Shown here one piece after another: positions 18,141-26,916 of a stretch of DNA of 64,000 bases. A program made the translations under genes and the position numbers. A model generated the notes under the pieces. That model was not told the DNA's origin. It worked only from the letters and a program-made list of their open reading frames with translations, and made no database searches. Position 1 is the first letter of the stretch; every line of letters starts with the position of its first letter. Where the stretch lies: positions 1,617,165 through 1,681,164 of the forward strand of contig NZ_JEMG01000001.1 in assembly GCF_000600295.1 (NCBI RefSeq), given 5' to 3'. Source of the stretch: Hylemonella gracilis str. Niagara R (GTDB lineage: Bacteria; Pseudomonadota; Gammaproteobacteria; Burkholderiales; Burkholderiaceae_C).

Positions 18141-18767
18141 ATGGCCAGCAGCTACGACGCTCCGTTTGAAATTCATGTGCACGGTGATGTGCCTTTGCGC
18201 GCAGACGTGGCCTTTGACCAGATTCAGGAAGCGCTCAAGCCGCTCTGGAAATACGCTGGCGCGCGCACATTGGCCGAGGGTGCGCATAGCCATTACGAGG
18301 ATGAACCCGGCATCCGCTTCGAGGCCGAGGAGCACATGCTGCGCCTGTGCTGGACGGTGCTGGGCGACGAGGATTTCCGCCAGTCTCTTGACGAAATGTG
18401 CATGAGCCTCAATGAGCTCTCACAGGCGGGTGCGGCCATCGAGATCACGTTCTACGACGTAGAGTTCGACGAGGAAGAGGCTGATCCGGAGACGGAGTCT
18501 CGGGACGATTTCCAAATGCTGTTTGTCGGCCCCAATCCGGGCGCCATCATGCAAGTGCAGCGCGATCTGCTGGTGCAGGACGTGATCCACGTCATGGAGC
18601 GGCACTTCGACGCCGCCGAACTCGGCGGGCTGGTGGGCGAAATCGACAATCTTTTCCGCAGCCGCTACGACGCCTTGGTCAACTCACTGGAAATTGGCAA
18701 GCCCCCGCGCGGGGCGGGTGGGTCAGGTGGCCATGGCGGCGGTCGCAAGCCGCGTCACTTGCATTGA
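18141..18767 (+). CDS. Conserved-looking protein of unknown function, acidic
   Basis: 208 residues, not recognised with certainty; it may belong to a Burkholderiales-specific family (possibly DUF6806, from memory, unverified). No signal peptide or membrane segment is seen, so it is probably cytosolic. The middle is strongly acidic (DVEFDEEEADPETESRDDF, about residues 108-127). The C-terminus is a low-complexity Gly/Pro/His/Arg tail from about residue 185 (GAGGSGGHGGGRKPRHLH), which could bind metal or nucleic acid. The gene starts 22 bases after tRNA-Leu with no obvious ribosome site. Codon use and GC match its neighbours. Confidence 0.75.
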   Translation: MASSYDAPFEIHVHGDVPLRADVAFDQIQEALKPLWKYAGARTLAEGAHSHYEDEPGIRFEAEEHMLRLCWTVLGDEDFRQSLDEMCMSLNELSQAGAAIEITFYDVEFDEEEADPETESRDDFQMLFVGPNPGAIMQVQRDLLVQDVIHVMERHFDAAELGGLVGEIDNLFRSRYDALVNSLEIGKPPRGAGGSGGHGGGRKPRHLH

Positions 18768-18911
18768 TTCCTGGCGGGCCCTGGTTCGCCCGCTGTCGTA
18801 CCAATCGCCGGGGCAACCGCGCCCCGCGCTGGAAGGTGCTCCCCAATCCTGGTGATCCCTCTTTGACTGGCTTGATGTTAGTATGGGTGCAGGAGTGTGG
18901 GGGAGCTGGTG

Positions 18912-20147
18912 ATGCTCAAATGCATACGCGTCGAGTCGCTCAAATTGGGGATGTGGGTCGAAGAACTGCGGGGCTCCTGGCAGGAGCATCCCTTTTGGCG
19001 CGACAGCTTTCTGCTGACCGACCCCAAGGATCTGGAGCGCATACGCGACAGCAGCATTCGTGAGGTCTGGATCGACAGCCGCAAGGGGCTCGATGTTCCC
19101 GCAGGCACCGAGATCGAAACCGAGGAGCAGGTCGCCTTCGAGGTCGAGCAGGAGTTCAGGGAGGCCACCCTCCCTCCCCGTGTGACCGAGCCGGTTCCGA
19201 TCAAGGACGAGTTGTCTCGCGCGGCCCAGATCTGCCACCAGTCCAAGCAGGCAGTGATGTCCATGTTCCAGCAAGCCCGCATGGGCAAGACGGTGGACGC
19301 GTCCCGGGCCCAGCAATTGGTGGAAGAAATCTCCGACTCCGTCTCGCGCAACGCCAGCGCGTTGATCAGCCTGGCGCGGCTCAAGACCGCCGACGACTAC
19401 ACCTACATGCATTCCGTCGCTGTTTGTGCCCTGATGATTGCCTTGGCTCGGCAGATGGGCTTGAGCGATACGCAGACGCGGTCGGCCGGCCTGGCAGGCC
19501 TGCTGCATGACCTGGGGAAGGCCACCACGCCTCCTCAGGTGCTCAACAAACCGGGCAAGCTGACACCCGCAGAGTTCGACGTGATGAAGAAACACACGAT
19601 CGATGGCTACCGCATGCTTCAGAGCGTCGGCAATCTTGACCCCGTCGCGCTGGATGTCTGTCTGCATCACCACGAAAAGGTGGATGGCTCGGGCTACCCA
19701 GAAGGCCTCAAGGACGAAGAGTTGAGCCTGTACGCCAAGATGGGCGCGGTATGCGATGTGTATGACGCCATCACCTCCGACCGGCCCTACAAGGCGGGCT
19801 GGGATCCCGCGCACGCCTTGCACAAGATGGCCGAATGGTCACGGGGGCATTTTGACCAGCGTGTGTTCCAGGCTTTCGTCAAGAGCCTAGGAATCTACCC
19901 AGTGGGGTCGCTGCTGCGTTTGTCTTCCGACCGCTGGGGGGCGGTGCTGGCGGTGGTCGTGGAGCAGTCGCCGAAAGCCTTGACCAAGCCGGTGGTCAAG
20001 GTGTTTTATTCGGTGGATCGGACCGCCCACATCGCGCCGCAGACCGTGGATCTTTCCTCGTCCAGCGTGATCGAGCGCATCGTCGGTCGCGAGGACCCGG
20101 TCGAATGGGAGTTCGAGGGGCTGGATCAGTTCTGGGCCGTGGCTTGA
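18912..20147 (+). CDS. HD-GYP domain protein, predicted cyclic di-GMP phosphodiesterase
   Basis: 411 residues. An N-terminal region resembling DUF3391 (about 1-130: KLGMWVEELRGSW) precedes an HD-GYP domain (about 150-350). The metal-binding HD is His199-Asp200 in LLHDLGK, and the HHEKVDGSGYPEGL motif carries GYP at 261-263. DVYDAITSDRPYK follows. Such enzymes hydrolyse cyclic di-GMP and lower biofilm or raise motility. The ATG at 18912 follows GGGAG; an in-frame GTG at 18897 would add five residues. It is soluble, with no membrane segment. Confidence 0.9.
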   Translation: MLKCIRVESLKLGMWVEELRGSWQEHPFWRDSFLLTDPKDLERIRDSSIREVWIDSRKGLDVPAGTEIETEEQVAFEVEQEFREATLPPRVTEPVPIKDELSRAAQICHQSKQAVMSMFQQARMGKTVDASRAQQLVEEISDSVSRNASALISLARLKTADDYTYMHSVAVCALMIALARQMGLSDTQTRSAGLAGLLHDLGKATTPPQVLNKPGKLTPAEFDVMKKHTIDGYRMLQSVGNLDPVALDVCLHHHEKVDGSGYPEGLKDEELSLYAKMGAVCDVYDAITSDRPYKAGWDPAHALHKMAEWSRGHFDQRVFQAFVKSLGIYPVGSLLRLSSDRWGAVLAVVVEQSPKALTKPVVKVFYSVDRTAHIAPQTVDLSSSSVIERIVGREDPVEWEFEGLDQFWAVA

Positions 20148-20217
20148 AGGCCGGGTGAGCGTCCGTCGCCCTGCGGCTCATGACTCAGTTGTTCGGGACA
20201 GGCTACAGGCGGCTCAA

Positions 20218-20928
20218 TCAGCGCCGCTGGTATTGCGTCGCGCCATAAAGCACTTCCCGTTCCTTGTCGCTGGGCGTAGGCGTGGCCTTGCGCAGATGCG
20301 CGAGGACCTGCAGGCCGCGTTGCACGGCCGGGCGGGCCTCGATTTTGTGGAACCAGGCTTCCAGATGTGGGTAGTCACCCAAGGTAATGCCCTGGCCCTG
20401 CCAGCCGCGCAGCCAGGGGAAGACGGCGATGTCGGCTATGGAGTAGTCGGTGCCTCCCAGCCATGGGCTGCGCGCGAGACGTTGATCGATCACACCATAA
20501 AGACGCTTGGCCTCATTGGTGTAGCGGTTGATCGCGTAGTCAATCTTCAACGGCGCGTAGAGGCGGAAGTGATGGGTCTGGCCCAGCATGGGGCCAACAC
20601 CGCCCATCTGGAACATCAGCCACTGCAGCACCTCGTATTTGCCGCGCGCATCGGCTGGCAGGAACAGTCCAAATTTGCCGGCCAAGTAAAGCAGGATGGC
20701 GCCGGACTCGAACAAGCTGATGGGCTGGCCATCCGGCCCTTGGCTGTCGACCAGGGCAGGAATCTTGTTGTTCGGGCTGATCTTCAGAAACTCGGGCTTG
20801 AACTGGTCACCTTCACCGATGTTGATGGGGCGGGCATGCCAGTCGCGTCCTTCGCGCCAGCCGCATTCCTCCAACATGATGTGCACCTTGTGGCCATTGG
20901 GCGTGGGCCAGGAATAGACGTCGATCAT
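20218..20928 (-). CDS. Glutathione S-transferase family protein, YfcG/YghU-like
   Basis: 236 residues. The thioredoxin-like N-terminal domain starts DVYSWPTPNGHKVHIMLEE, with TPNGHK replacing the catalytic Ser/Tyr site as in E. coli YfcG and YghU, which act as glutathione-dependent disulfide reductases. The glutathione-contact stretch FESGAILLYLAGK is present, followed by an alpha-helical C-terminal domain. The ATG at 20928 is chosen because GGAG precedes it and the family N-terminus begins here; the frame is open 18 codons upstream. Confidence 0.88.
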   Translation of the reverse strand: MIDVYSWPTPNGHKVHIMLEECGWREGRDWHARPINIGEGDQFKPEFLKISPNNKIPALVDSQGPDGQPISLFESGAILLYLAGKFGLFLPADARGKYEVLQWLMFQMGGVGPMLGQTHHFRLYAPLKIDYAINRYTNEAKRLYGVIDQRLARSPWLGGTDYSIADIAVFPWLRGWQGQGITLGDYPHLEAWFHKIEARPAVQRGLQVLAHLRKATPTPSDKEREVLYGATQYQRR

Positions 20929-21022
20929 GAGAACTCCGGGAACTTCGAAAACATCAGCCGTGCGTTGCCACAACTGGCGCAAACGCTCACCCAGACATTG
21001 TGCGTCGTTTCCGTGAACCGCG

Positions 21023-22324
21023 TCAGCAACCCCGGGTTACTGGCGGCTCCACGACCTTGGCAGTTGGGGCGTATTTGCCCAGTTCCCATTTGGCGATCGC
21101 GTTGCGGTGCACCTCATCCGGTCCGTCGGCGAACCGCAGCGTGCGCGCGTGTGCCCAGCTGTAGGCGAGCGGGAAGTCCTGGCTGAGCCCGCCGCCGCCA
21201 TGGACCTGCATGGCCCAGTCGATCACCTGGCAGGCCATGCTGGGCGCCACCACCTTGATCATCGCAATCTCCGTCTGAGCGACTTTGTTGCCTACAGTGT
21301 CCATCATCCATGCTGCCTTGAGCGTGAGCAGGCGCGCCATGTCGATCTGGCAGCGCGCCTCGGCGATGCGCTCCTGCGTCACAGTCTGGGCGGCCACGGG
21401 CTTGCCGAAGGCCACGCGCGACGAGGCCCGCTTGCACATGGATTCCAGCGCGCGTTCGGCCTGACCGATCAGCCGCATGCAGTGGTGGATGCGCCCGGGC
21501 CCCAGGCGCCCCTGGGCGATCTCGAAGCCTCGACCTTCACCCAGCAGCATGTTGGAGGCTGGCACGCGCACATTCTTGAAATCCACCTCCATGTGGCCGT
21601 GGGGTGCGTCGTCGTAGCCCATCACGGTGAGGGGGCGCATGACGGTGATGCCTGGCGTGTTCGCCGGCACCAGCACCATGCTCTGTTGCGAGTGACGCGG
21701 GGCCTCGGGATCGGTCTTACCCATGACGATGTAGATGGCGCAGCGCGGATCGCCCGCGCCGGAGGTCCACCACTTGCGGCCGTTGATCAGATAGTCCTCG
21801 CCGCTCTGGCCTGGCACGCGCTCGATGCGCGTGGCGATGTTGGTCGCGTCGCTGGAAGCCACGTCGGGCTCGGTCATCGCGAAGGCGGATCGGATCTTTC
21901 CCTCGAGCAAGGGGCGCAACCATTGCGCACGGTGCTCGGGGCTGCCGTAACGCGCGATGGTTTCCATGTTTCCGGTGTCGGGCGCCGAGCAGTTGAATAC
22001 CTCGGAGGCCCAGGGCACGCGGCCCATGATCTCGGCTAGCGGCGCGTACTCCTGGTTGGTGAGGCCCGCGCCGCCCCAATCGGTGCCAGCCACCCCGGCG
22101 ATCTCCGCGCTGTCGCGCGGCAGAAAGAGGTTCCATAGCCCCTCGGCACGGGCTTGTTCCTTCAGTTTTTCGATCAGGGGTAGGGGCGTCCAGCGGCGCC
22201 CCGCCGCGGTGTTGGCGGCCTGCTCCTCATGGTAGGTGGCCTCATTCGGGTGGATGTGTTTGTCCATGAAGTCTTGCAGGCGCGCGCGTAACTTCTGGGT
22301 TCGGGGTGAATAGTCGAAATCCAT
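21023..22324 (-). CDS. Acyl-CoA dehydrogenase family protein, ACAD10/11-like
   Basis: 433 residues of the FAD-dependent acyl-CoA dehydrogenase fold: N-terminal helices (1-150), beta domain with [15 protein letters not shown] (about 150-260), and a C-terminal helical domain with [16 protein letters not shown]. The C-terminal motif [15 protein letters not shown] matches the ACAD10/11 type, whose vertebrate members are fused to an APH-like kinase domain. Here the kinase is the separate gene just upstream on the same strand (103-base gap). In that type, the enzyme works on 4-hydroxyacyl-CoA after phosphorylation; ordinary alpha-beta dehydrogenation is the alternative. Confidence 0.9.
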   Translation of the reverse strand: MDFDYSPRTQKLRARLQDFMDKHIHPNEATYHEEQAANTAAGRRWTPLPLIEKLKEQARAEGLWNLFLPRDSAEIAGVAGTDWGGAGLTNQEYAPLAEIMGRVPWASEVFNCSAPDTGNMETIARYGSPEHRAQWLRPLLEGKIRSAFAMTEPDVASSDATNIATRIERVPGQSGEDYLINGRKWWTSGAGDPRCAIYIVMGKTDPEAPRHSQQSMVLVPANTPGITVMRPLTVMGYDDAPHGHMEVDFKNVRVPASNMLLGEGRGFEIAQGRLGPGRIHHCMRLIGQAERALESMCKRASSRVAFGKPVAAQTVTQERIAEARCQIDMARLLTLKAAWMMDTVGNKVAQTEIAMIKVVAPSMACQVIDWAMQVHGGGGLSQDFPLAYSWAHARTLRFADGPDEVHRNAIAKWELGKYAPTAKVVEPPVTRGC

Positions 22325-22427
22325 GGTGTCTCCTCAAGTCTCTGGGTGTGGGCGGTCGTGTTCTGTGCCGGCTCGTGGCGGGAGGTGTTGCATGCAGAGG
22401 CCCGCGTTCAGACGGCGTTCCGGGGTG

Positions 22428-23561
22428 TCAGCCCCGCTGTTTCGCGAACTGCCAGGCCAGCGCGGCCATGGGCCGCGCACCGGCGGCGGATTTGCGTGCC
22501 TGCGCGCTGGCGGCCGTCCCGTTTTCGACGCGCTTGGCGATGCCTTGCAGGATGGCCGCGATGCGGAACAGGTTGTAGGCTAGGTAAAAATTCCAGTCCG
22601 CGCGCAGCGTGGCAGGCGTGACGCGTCCACCGTGGTTGCCCGTGCGTTCGCAGTAGAGCGCGATGTATTCCTCTTCGAGCGGAATGCCCAGGGCCTTCAG
22701 GTCAAGGCCACCGATGCCACGGAAGTCGCCCGGTGGGATGTGCCAGGCCATGCAGTGGTAGGCGAAGTCCGCGAGCGGATGTCCCAGGGTGGAGAGTTCC
22801 CAGTCCAGCACGGCGATCACCCGGGGCTCGGTGGCATCGAACATCAGGTTGTCGAGCCGGTAGTCGCCGTGCACGATGCTGACCAGGCTGTCATCGCGGG
22901 CACTGGCGGGCAAGTGGGCCGGCAGCCAGTCCAGCAGCTGTTCCATTTCGGGGATGGCCTGCGAGAGTTCACCCGCACCATCCGCCGAGGCGCGGTATTG
23001 CTTGCCCCAACGCGCGATCTGGCGCTCCACGTAGGCCCCCGGCTTGCCGTAGTCGCCCAGACCCCGCGCACTGAAATCCACCTTGTGCAGCGCCGCGATG
23101 ACCCTGTTCATTTCCAGGTAGATGGCGCGGCGTTCGGTGGGCGACAGGCCGGGCAGGGATTGCTCCCACAGCACGCGCCCGGGCATGAAGGCCATGATGT
23201 AGAAGGCACGGCCGATGACGGTTTCGTCCTCGCACAAGGCCAGCATCTCGGGCACGGGCACCTCGGTGCCGGCCAGGCCGCGCATCACGGCGTATTCCCG
23301 CTCAATGGCATGGGCCGAGGGCAGCAACTTGGCGACAGGGCCTGGCTTGGCCCGCATCACGTAGCTGCGCGTGGGCGTGATCAGTTTGTAGGTCGGGTTG
23401 GATTGCCCGCCCTTGAAGGACTCCACGGTCAGCGGACCGCTGAATCCGGGCAGATGCTGCGTCAACCAGACTTGCAGGGCCGCCGTGTCGAAGGCATGGG
23501 TGGCCGGGACGGGCCGCGTGCCGACATAAGGGTTGTCACGTTCACTGTCGTTGGGGGGCAT
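22428..23561 (-). CDS. APH-family kinase, predicted hydroxyacyl-CoA kinase partner of acyl-CoA dehydrogenase
   Basis: 377 residues of the aminoglycoside phosphotransferase/choline kinase fold. Visible: a glycine-rich loop KGGQSNPTY (50-58), probable ATP-binding Lys72, the Brenner motif HGDYRLDN (231-238, catalytic Asp233, Asn238) and the metal-binding Asp253 in LDWELSTLG. This is the domain fused to the dehydrogenase in ACAD10/11 and separate in LvaA of Pseudomonas putida, which phosphorylates 4-hydroxyacyl-CoA. The gene order kinase then acyl-CoA dehydrogenase supports that role over antibiotic resistance. Substrate chain length is unknown. Confidence 0.88.
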   Translation of the reverse strand: MPPNDSERDNPYVGTRPVPATHAFDTAALQVWLTQHLPGFSGPLTVESFKGGQSNPTYKLITPTRSYVMRAKPGPVAKLLPSAHAIEREYAVMRGLAGTEVPVPEMLALCEDETVIGRAFYIMAFMPGRVLWEQSLPGLSPTERRAIYLEMNRVIAALHKVDFSARGLGDYGKPGAYVERQIARWGKQYRASADGAGELSQAIPEMEQLLDWLPAHLPASARDDSLVSIVHGDYRLDNLMFDATEPRVIAVLDWELSTLGHPLADFAYHCMAWHIPPGDFRGIGGLDLKALGIPLEEEYIALYCERTGNHGGRVTPATLRADWNFYLAYNLFRIAAILQGIAKRVENGTAASAQARKSAAGARPMAALAWQFAKQRG

Positions 23562-23618
23562 GGTCTCCTCGCGTCTCTGTTGGTCTGTCGCTCATGCCCG
23601 GCTTGCCGCCCGCTGTAT

Positions 23619-24350
23619 CTAGGTGTCCCGGACTTGTTCTGTCTCGGCGATGCGCATCAGCGCCTCGCGGCTGCGCACCACCAGGCCACCGGGCTCGATG
23701 CGTATGGCGTCCTCGCGCTCCATGGCCTTGAGTTCCTGGTTCACGCGCTGACGGGAGGCTCCCAGCAGCTGCGCCAGTTCCTCCTGCGCCAGGTGCAGGC
23801 CAATGCGGGTCTCGTTCGCCGCGTTCAAGGACGGCGTGCCGTAGCTGCGCACCAGATGCAGCAGCTGCTTGGCGAGACGCGCGCGCAGGGGCAGGGTGTT
23901 CAAGTCCTCGACTAGGCCGTAAAGCGAGCGGATGCGTCGCGCCTGCAGGCGCAGCAGGGCCGCGTAGAGTTCGGCATGGGTGTCCAGCAACTTCTGGAAA
24001 TCGGCCTTGGCCACGCGCAAGGTGCTCGTCTCGCCATGGGCATAGGCATCGTGAGTGCGCAGATCGCCGTCGAAGAGCGCTGTGTCGCCCAGCCACACAC
24101 CCGGTTCCACGTAGGCCAGGGTGATCTGCTTGCCCGCCAGCGTGGTCGAACTGACGCGGATGGCCCCCTTGGCGCAGGCGATCCAGTCTTCTGGCGGATC
24201 GCCTCGCGCGGCCAGCAGTTCGCCGTCTTTGTGACGCATGACGTAGGCGCATCGCAGGATGTCGTGGCGGAGGGTTGGTGAGAGAGAGGAAAACCATCGG
24301 CCCGCGTTGATCGCGGTCCGTTCCTCGATGGTAAGTTTGGGTTCGTCCAT
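23619..24350 (-). CDS. Crp/Fnr-family transcriptional regulator
   Basis: 243 residues from the ATG. It has an N-terminal cyclic-nucleotide-binding-like beta-roll (about 25-140, with EPGVWLGDTALFDG) and a C-terminal winged helix (about 150-230, AQEELAQLLGASRQRVNQEL). No iron-sulfur cysteine cluster is seen, so it is not a classical Fnr. It lies within the acyl-CoA catabolic run between the enoyl-CoA hydratase and the kinase, so it is a candidate regulator of that set. A GTG at 24377 could extend it by 9 residues; neither start has a strong ribosome site. Confidence 0.88.
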   Translation of the reverse strand: MDEPKLTIEERTAINAGRWFSSLSPTLRHDILRCAYVMRHKDGELLAARGDPPEDWIACAKGAIRVSSTTLAGKQITLAYVEPGVWLGDTALFDGDLRTHDAYAHGETSTLRVAKADFQKLLDTHAELYAALLRLQARRIRSLYGLVEDLNTLPLRARLAKQLLHLVRSYGTPSLNAANETRIGLHLAQEELAQLLGASRQRVNQELKAMEREDAIRIEPGGLVVRSREALMRIAETEQVRDT

Positions 24351-24452
24351 GGTCTGTCCGCTGGGTGACTCGGGCACTTGCGTGGGCTGCTGAACTTGTC
24401 CTGTGCGCGACGGGGGCGTGCTCAGAAGGCGGCTGGGTTCATGCGCGCTGGT

Positions 24453-25232
24453 TCATTCGAATTCGGGCGCCTGCCGGTTCAGGAAAGCGGCAATGCCGAT
24501 GCCCGCGTTCGGGTGATTCAGGTTGCGCACGAAATGTTCTTGTTCCTCGGCCAGATGCGCGTGCAGGCTGTTGTGTACGGCAGTCTCCAGAAGTTCTTTG
24601 CCGCTGGCGAGCACGTTGGGGGCTTGGGCGTTGACTTGAACTGCCAACGCCAGCGCCGTGTCCAGGGCATGCCCAGGCTCGCAGACGCGATTGACCAGAC
24701 CCAGGGCGTGCAGGCGCGAGGCGCCGATGCGTTCGCCCGCGAGCAGCAGCTCGCTGGCGAACTGGCGGGGCAAGCTGCGCGCGAGCTGCCAGCTGGTGCC
24801 GCCGTCGGGGGAAAGGCCCACCTGGCCATAGGAGGTCAGGAAAACCGCGTCGCTGGCGGCAACGATCAAGTCGCAGGACAGCGCGAGCGCGAACCCTGCG
24901 CCGGCGGCGTACCCTTCCACGGCGGCGATGACCGGTTTGGGAAAGGCACGGATGGCTTCAATCCATCCGTGCAGCTGATCAATGCTCTGAGTCTGCACTG
25001 CGGGCGGCTGTTGTCGGTTGGCTTGCAGGCGGTTCAGATCACCGCCCGCGCAGAAAGTGGTTCCTTCACCGATCAGAATAACGCTGCGCACATCCGGGTT
25101 GGTTTCGGCCACATTCAAGGCCTCAATGCCCGCAGCGTAGATGGCGGGGCCCAGTGCGTTGCGTTGGCCTGGGTTGGAGACGGTCAGCACCATGGTCAGA
25201 CCGTGGGTGCTGCTTTTGAGTTGCGCGCTCAT
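24453..25232 (-). CDS. Enoyl-CoA hydratase/isomerase family protein
   Basis: 259-residue crotonase-fold enzyme. The first oxyanion-hole region is GEGTTFCAGGDLNRLQ and the second EGYAAGAGFALALSCDL. The first catalytic Glu of true hydratases lies in the GxGxxLxxxCDLxxA neighbourhood; here the region TSYGQVGLSPDGGTSWQL has Asp at the usual second acid position, as in several isomerase/hydratase subgroups. It would hydrate trans-2-enoyl-CoA or move its double bond. The frame stays open far upstream, but the ATG at 25232 fits the family length. The next gene, 3-hydroxyacyl-CoA dehydrogenase, ends 37 bases before it. Confidence 0.88.
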   Translation of the reverse strand: MSAQLKSSTHGLTMVLTVSNPGQRNALGPAIYAAGIEALNVAETNPDVRSVILIGEGTTFCAGGDLNRLQANRQQPPAVQTQSIDQLHGWIEAIRAFPKPVIAAVEGYAAGAGFALALSCDLIVAASDAVFLTSYGQVGLSPDGGTSWQLARSLPRQFASELLLAGERIGASRLHALGLVNRVCEPGHALDTALALAVQVNAQAPNVLASGKELLETAVHNSLHAHLAEEQEHFVRNLNHPNAGIGIAAFLNRQAPEFE

Positions 25233-25269
25233 GCCTGCTTCGTCCGAGGTTGTTTGTCGTGGTTGGGCT

Positions 25270-26811
25270 TCATTCTTCCTCATGCAGCAGGGACAGGCCG
25301 ATGGCGCCGCGCCGACGCAGCCAGGGACTGGGTCGGTAACGCGGGTCACCATACACCGTCTGCAGATTGAAGAGCACTTCCAGCACGTTGGTGGGGCCGC
25401 ACCGGTCGCCCAAGGCCAGGGGGCCGAGCGGGTAGGCCAGGCCCAAGGTGACCGCCATTTCCAGGTCGGCCGGCGTGCAGATGCGCTGCTGGCAGATGTC
25501 CGCCGCCACGTTGACGATGCCGGCCACCACGCGTTGCGTGACGAAACCACCGCTGTCGCGGATCACGCTGACGGCCTTGCCATCGCGCGCGAACAGCGCA
25601 TGGGCGGCGTTGCGCATGTCGGGGCGGGTCGCCGGGTTGGTGGCCAGCACGCGGCGCCGCGTCACGGCGTCCTCGAGCAACAGGTCGATGCCGACGGTGC
25701 GTGCAGGGTCCAGGCGTTCGACCACCGCGATCGTGGTCACGTCATGGCCCAGGGGGGCCACCAGCGTGAGCGCCGCCGTCGAAGGCGTTTGACCGGTTTC
25801 GATCTTCGCGTCCAGGTCTTTCAGCAACTGGTACAGCTCGGCACGGCGCGCGGCGCGCGGGGACACCCAGACTGGCGGGAGCTCCGCCACCGGGGGCACG
25901 GGCGGTTCAGGCGGCAATTCGGGCTGACCCTCCACGTAACGGTAAAAGCCTTCGCTGGTCTTGCGGCCCAGCAGGCCACCCGCGAGGCGCTGGGCCGTGA
26001 TCACGCTCGGGCGGTAGCGCGCTTCCTCGTAGTACTGGCGGTAGATGGATTCCATCACCGGGTGCGACACGTCCAGCCCCGTCAGGTCCATCAGTTCGAA
26101 AGGCCCAAGCTTGAAGCCCACCTGATCGCGCAGGATGCGATCGATGGTCGCGTAGTCGGCCACGCCCTCGCTGGCGATGCGCAAGGCCTCGGTGCCGTAG
26201 GCACGGCCAGCGTGGTTGACGATGAAGCCGGGCGTGTCCTGTGCCTGCACGGGCTGGTGGCCCATCTGGCGCGCGTACACGGTCAGCTGTTTGCAGACGG
26301 GCGGGTCGGTCTTGAGGCCGGGGATGACTTCGACCACCTTCATCACAGGCACCGGGTTGAAGAAGTGATAACCGGCCAGGCGCTGCGGGTGTTGGAGCGC
26401 GGACCCGATCGCCGTGACCGACAGCGAGGAGGTGTTGGTGGCCAGCACGGTCTGGGGCTTGACGATGGCCTCCAGCTCGATGAAGAGTTGTTGCTTGACC
26501 TGTAGGTTCTCGACCACGGCCTCGATCACGAGGTCACAGTCAGCCAGCTCGCCGAGTTGGGTGGCGCCGCGCAGGCATGCCTTGCCGGCGGAGGCAGCGT
26601 CGGCCGTGAGCCGGCCTTTGCCGACCTGCTTGTCCCATTGCTCGCCTATCGATTGCATCGCGGCTGTCACGGCATCGGGGTTGGTGTCGTGTAAGGTCAC
26701 TCGGCTGCCTGCCTGGGCGGCGATCTGCGCGATACCTCGACCCATGGCGCCGGCACCGATCACGGCGACGCGGGGGAACAAGGGCGAGGATTCCAGTGGG
26801 GATGGGCTCAT
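25270..26811 (-). CDS. 3-hydroxyacyl-CoA dehydrogenase, two-domain (PaaH/PaaC-like)
   Basis: 513 residues. The NAD-binding Rossmann domain begins VIGAGAMGRGIAQIAAQAG (residues 17-35); the family HFFNPVP motif is present near 150-156 with the catalytic His. Two C-terminal dimerisation domains follow, about 190-285 and 410-505, the second starting DSGGFVTQR, separated by a proline-rich linker. This double layout is typical of the 3-hydroxyadipyl-CoA/3-hydroxyacyl-CoA dehydrogenases of phenylacetate-type pathways (about 500 residues). It oxidises 3-hydroxyacyl-CoA to 3-ketoacyl-CoA with NAD. It leads a minus-strand run with the hydratase, Crp regulator, kinase and acyl-CoA dehydrogenase; no thiolase is nearby. 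Confidence 0.92.
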   Translation of the reverse strand: MSPSPLESSPLFPRVAVIGAGAMGRGIAQIAAQAGSRVTLHDTNPDAVTAAMQSIGEQWDKQVGKGRLTADAASAGKACLRGATQLGELADCDLVIEAVVENLQVKQQLFIELEAIVKPQTVLATNTSSLSVTAIGSALQHPQRLAGYHFFNPVPVMKVVEVIPGLKTDPPVCKQLTVYARQMGHQPVQAQDTPGFIVNHAGRAYGTEALRIASEGVADYATIDRILRDQVGFKLGPFELMDLTGLDVSHPVMESIYRQYYEEARYRPSVITAQRLAGGLLGRKTSEGFYRYVEGQPELPPEPPVPPVAELPPVWVSPRAARRAELYQLLKDLDAKIETGQTPSTAALTLVAPLGHDVTTIAVVERLDPARTVGIDLLLEDAVTRRRVLATNPATRPDMRNAAHALFARDGKAVSVIRDSGGFVTQRVVAGIVNVAADICQQRICTPADLEMAVTLGLAYPLGPLALGDRCGPTNVLEVLFNLQTVYGDPRYRPSPWLRRRGAIGLSLLHEEE

Positions 26812-26916
26812 GGCGGGAATTATCGGGGCGGCATGGCGGTGGCCGGGGCCAGTCGGCGTGTGCTTGCGTGGTGACGGCTTGTCACGCGTGTTTCAGCGCT
26901 CAGGTCGACGCGCATG

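Noticed and set aside
22428-23561. Antibiotic (aminoglycoside) phosphotransferase gene
   Set aside because: The APH fold is real, but its neighbour and motifs fit the acyl-CoA dehydrogenase-linked kinases better than resistance enzymes.
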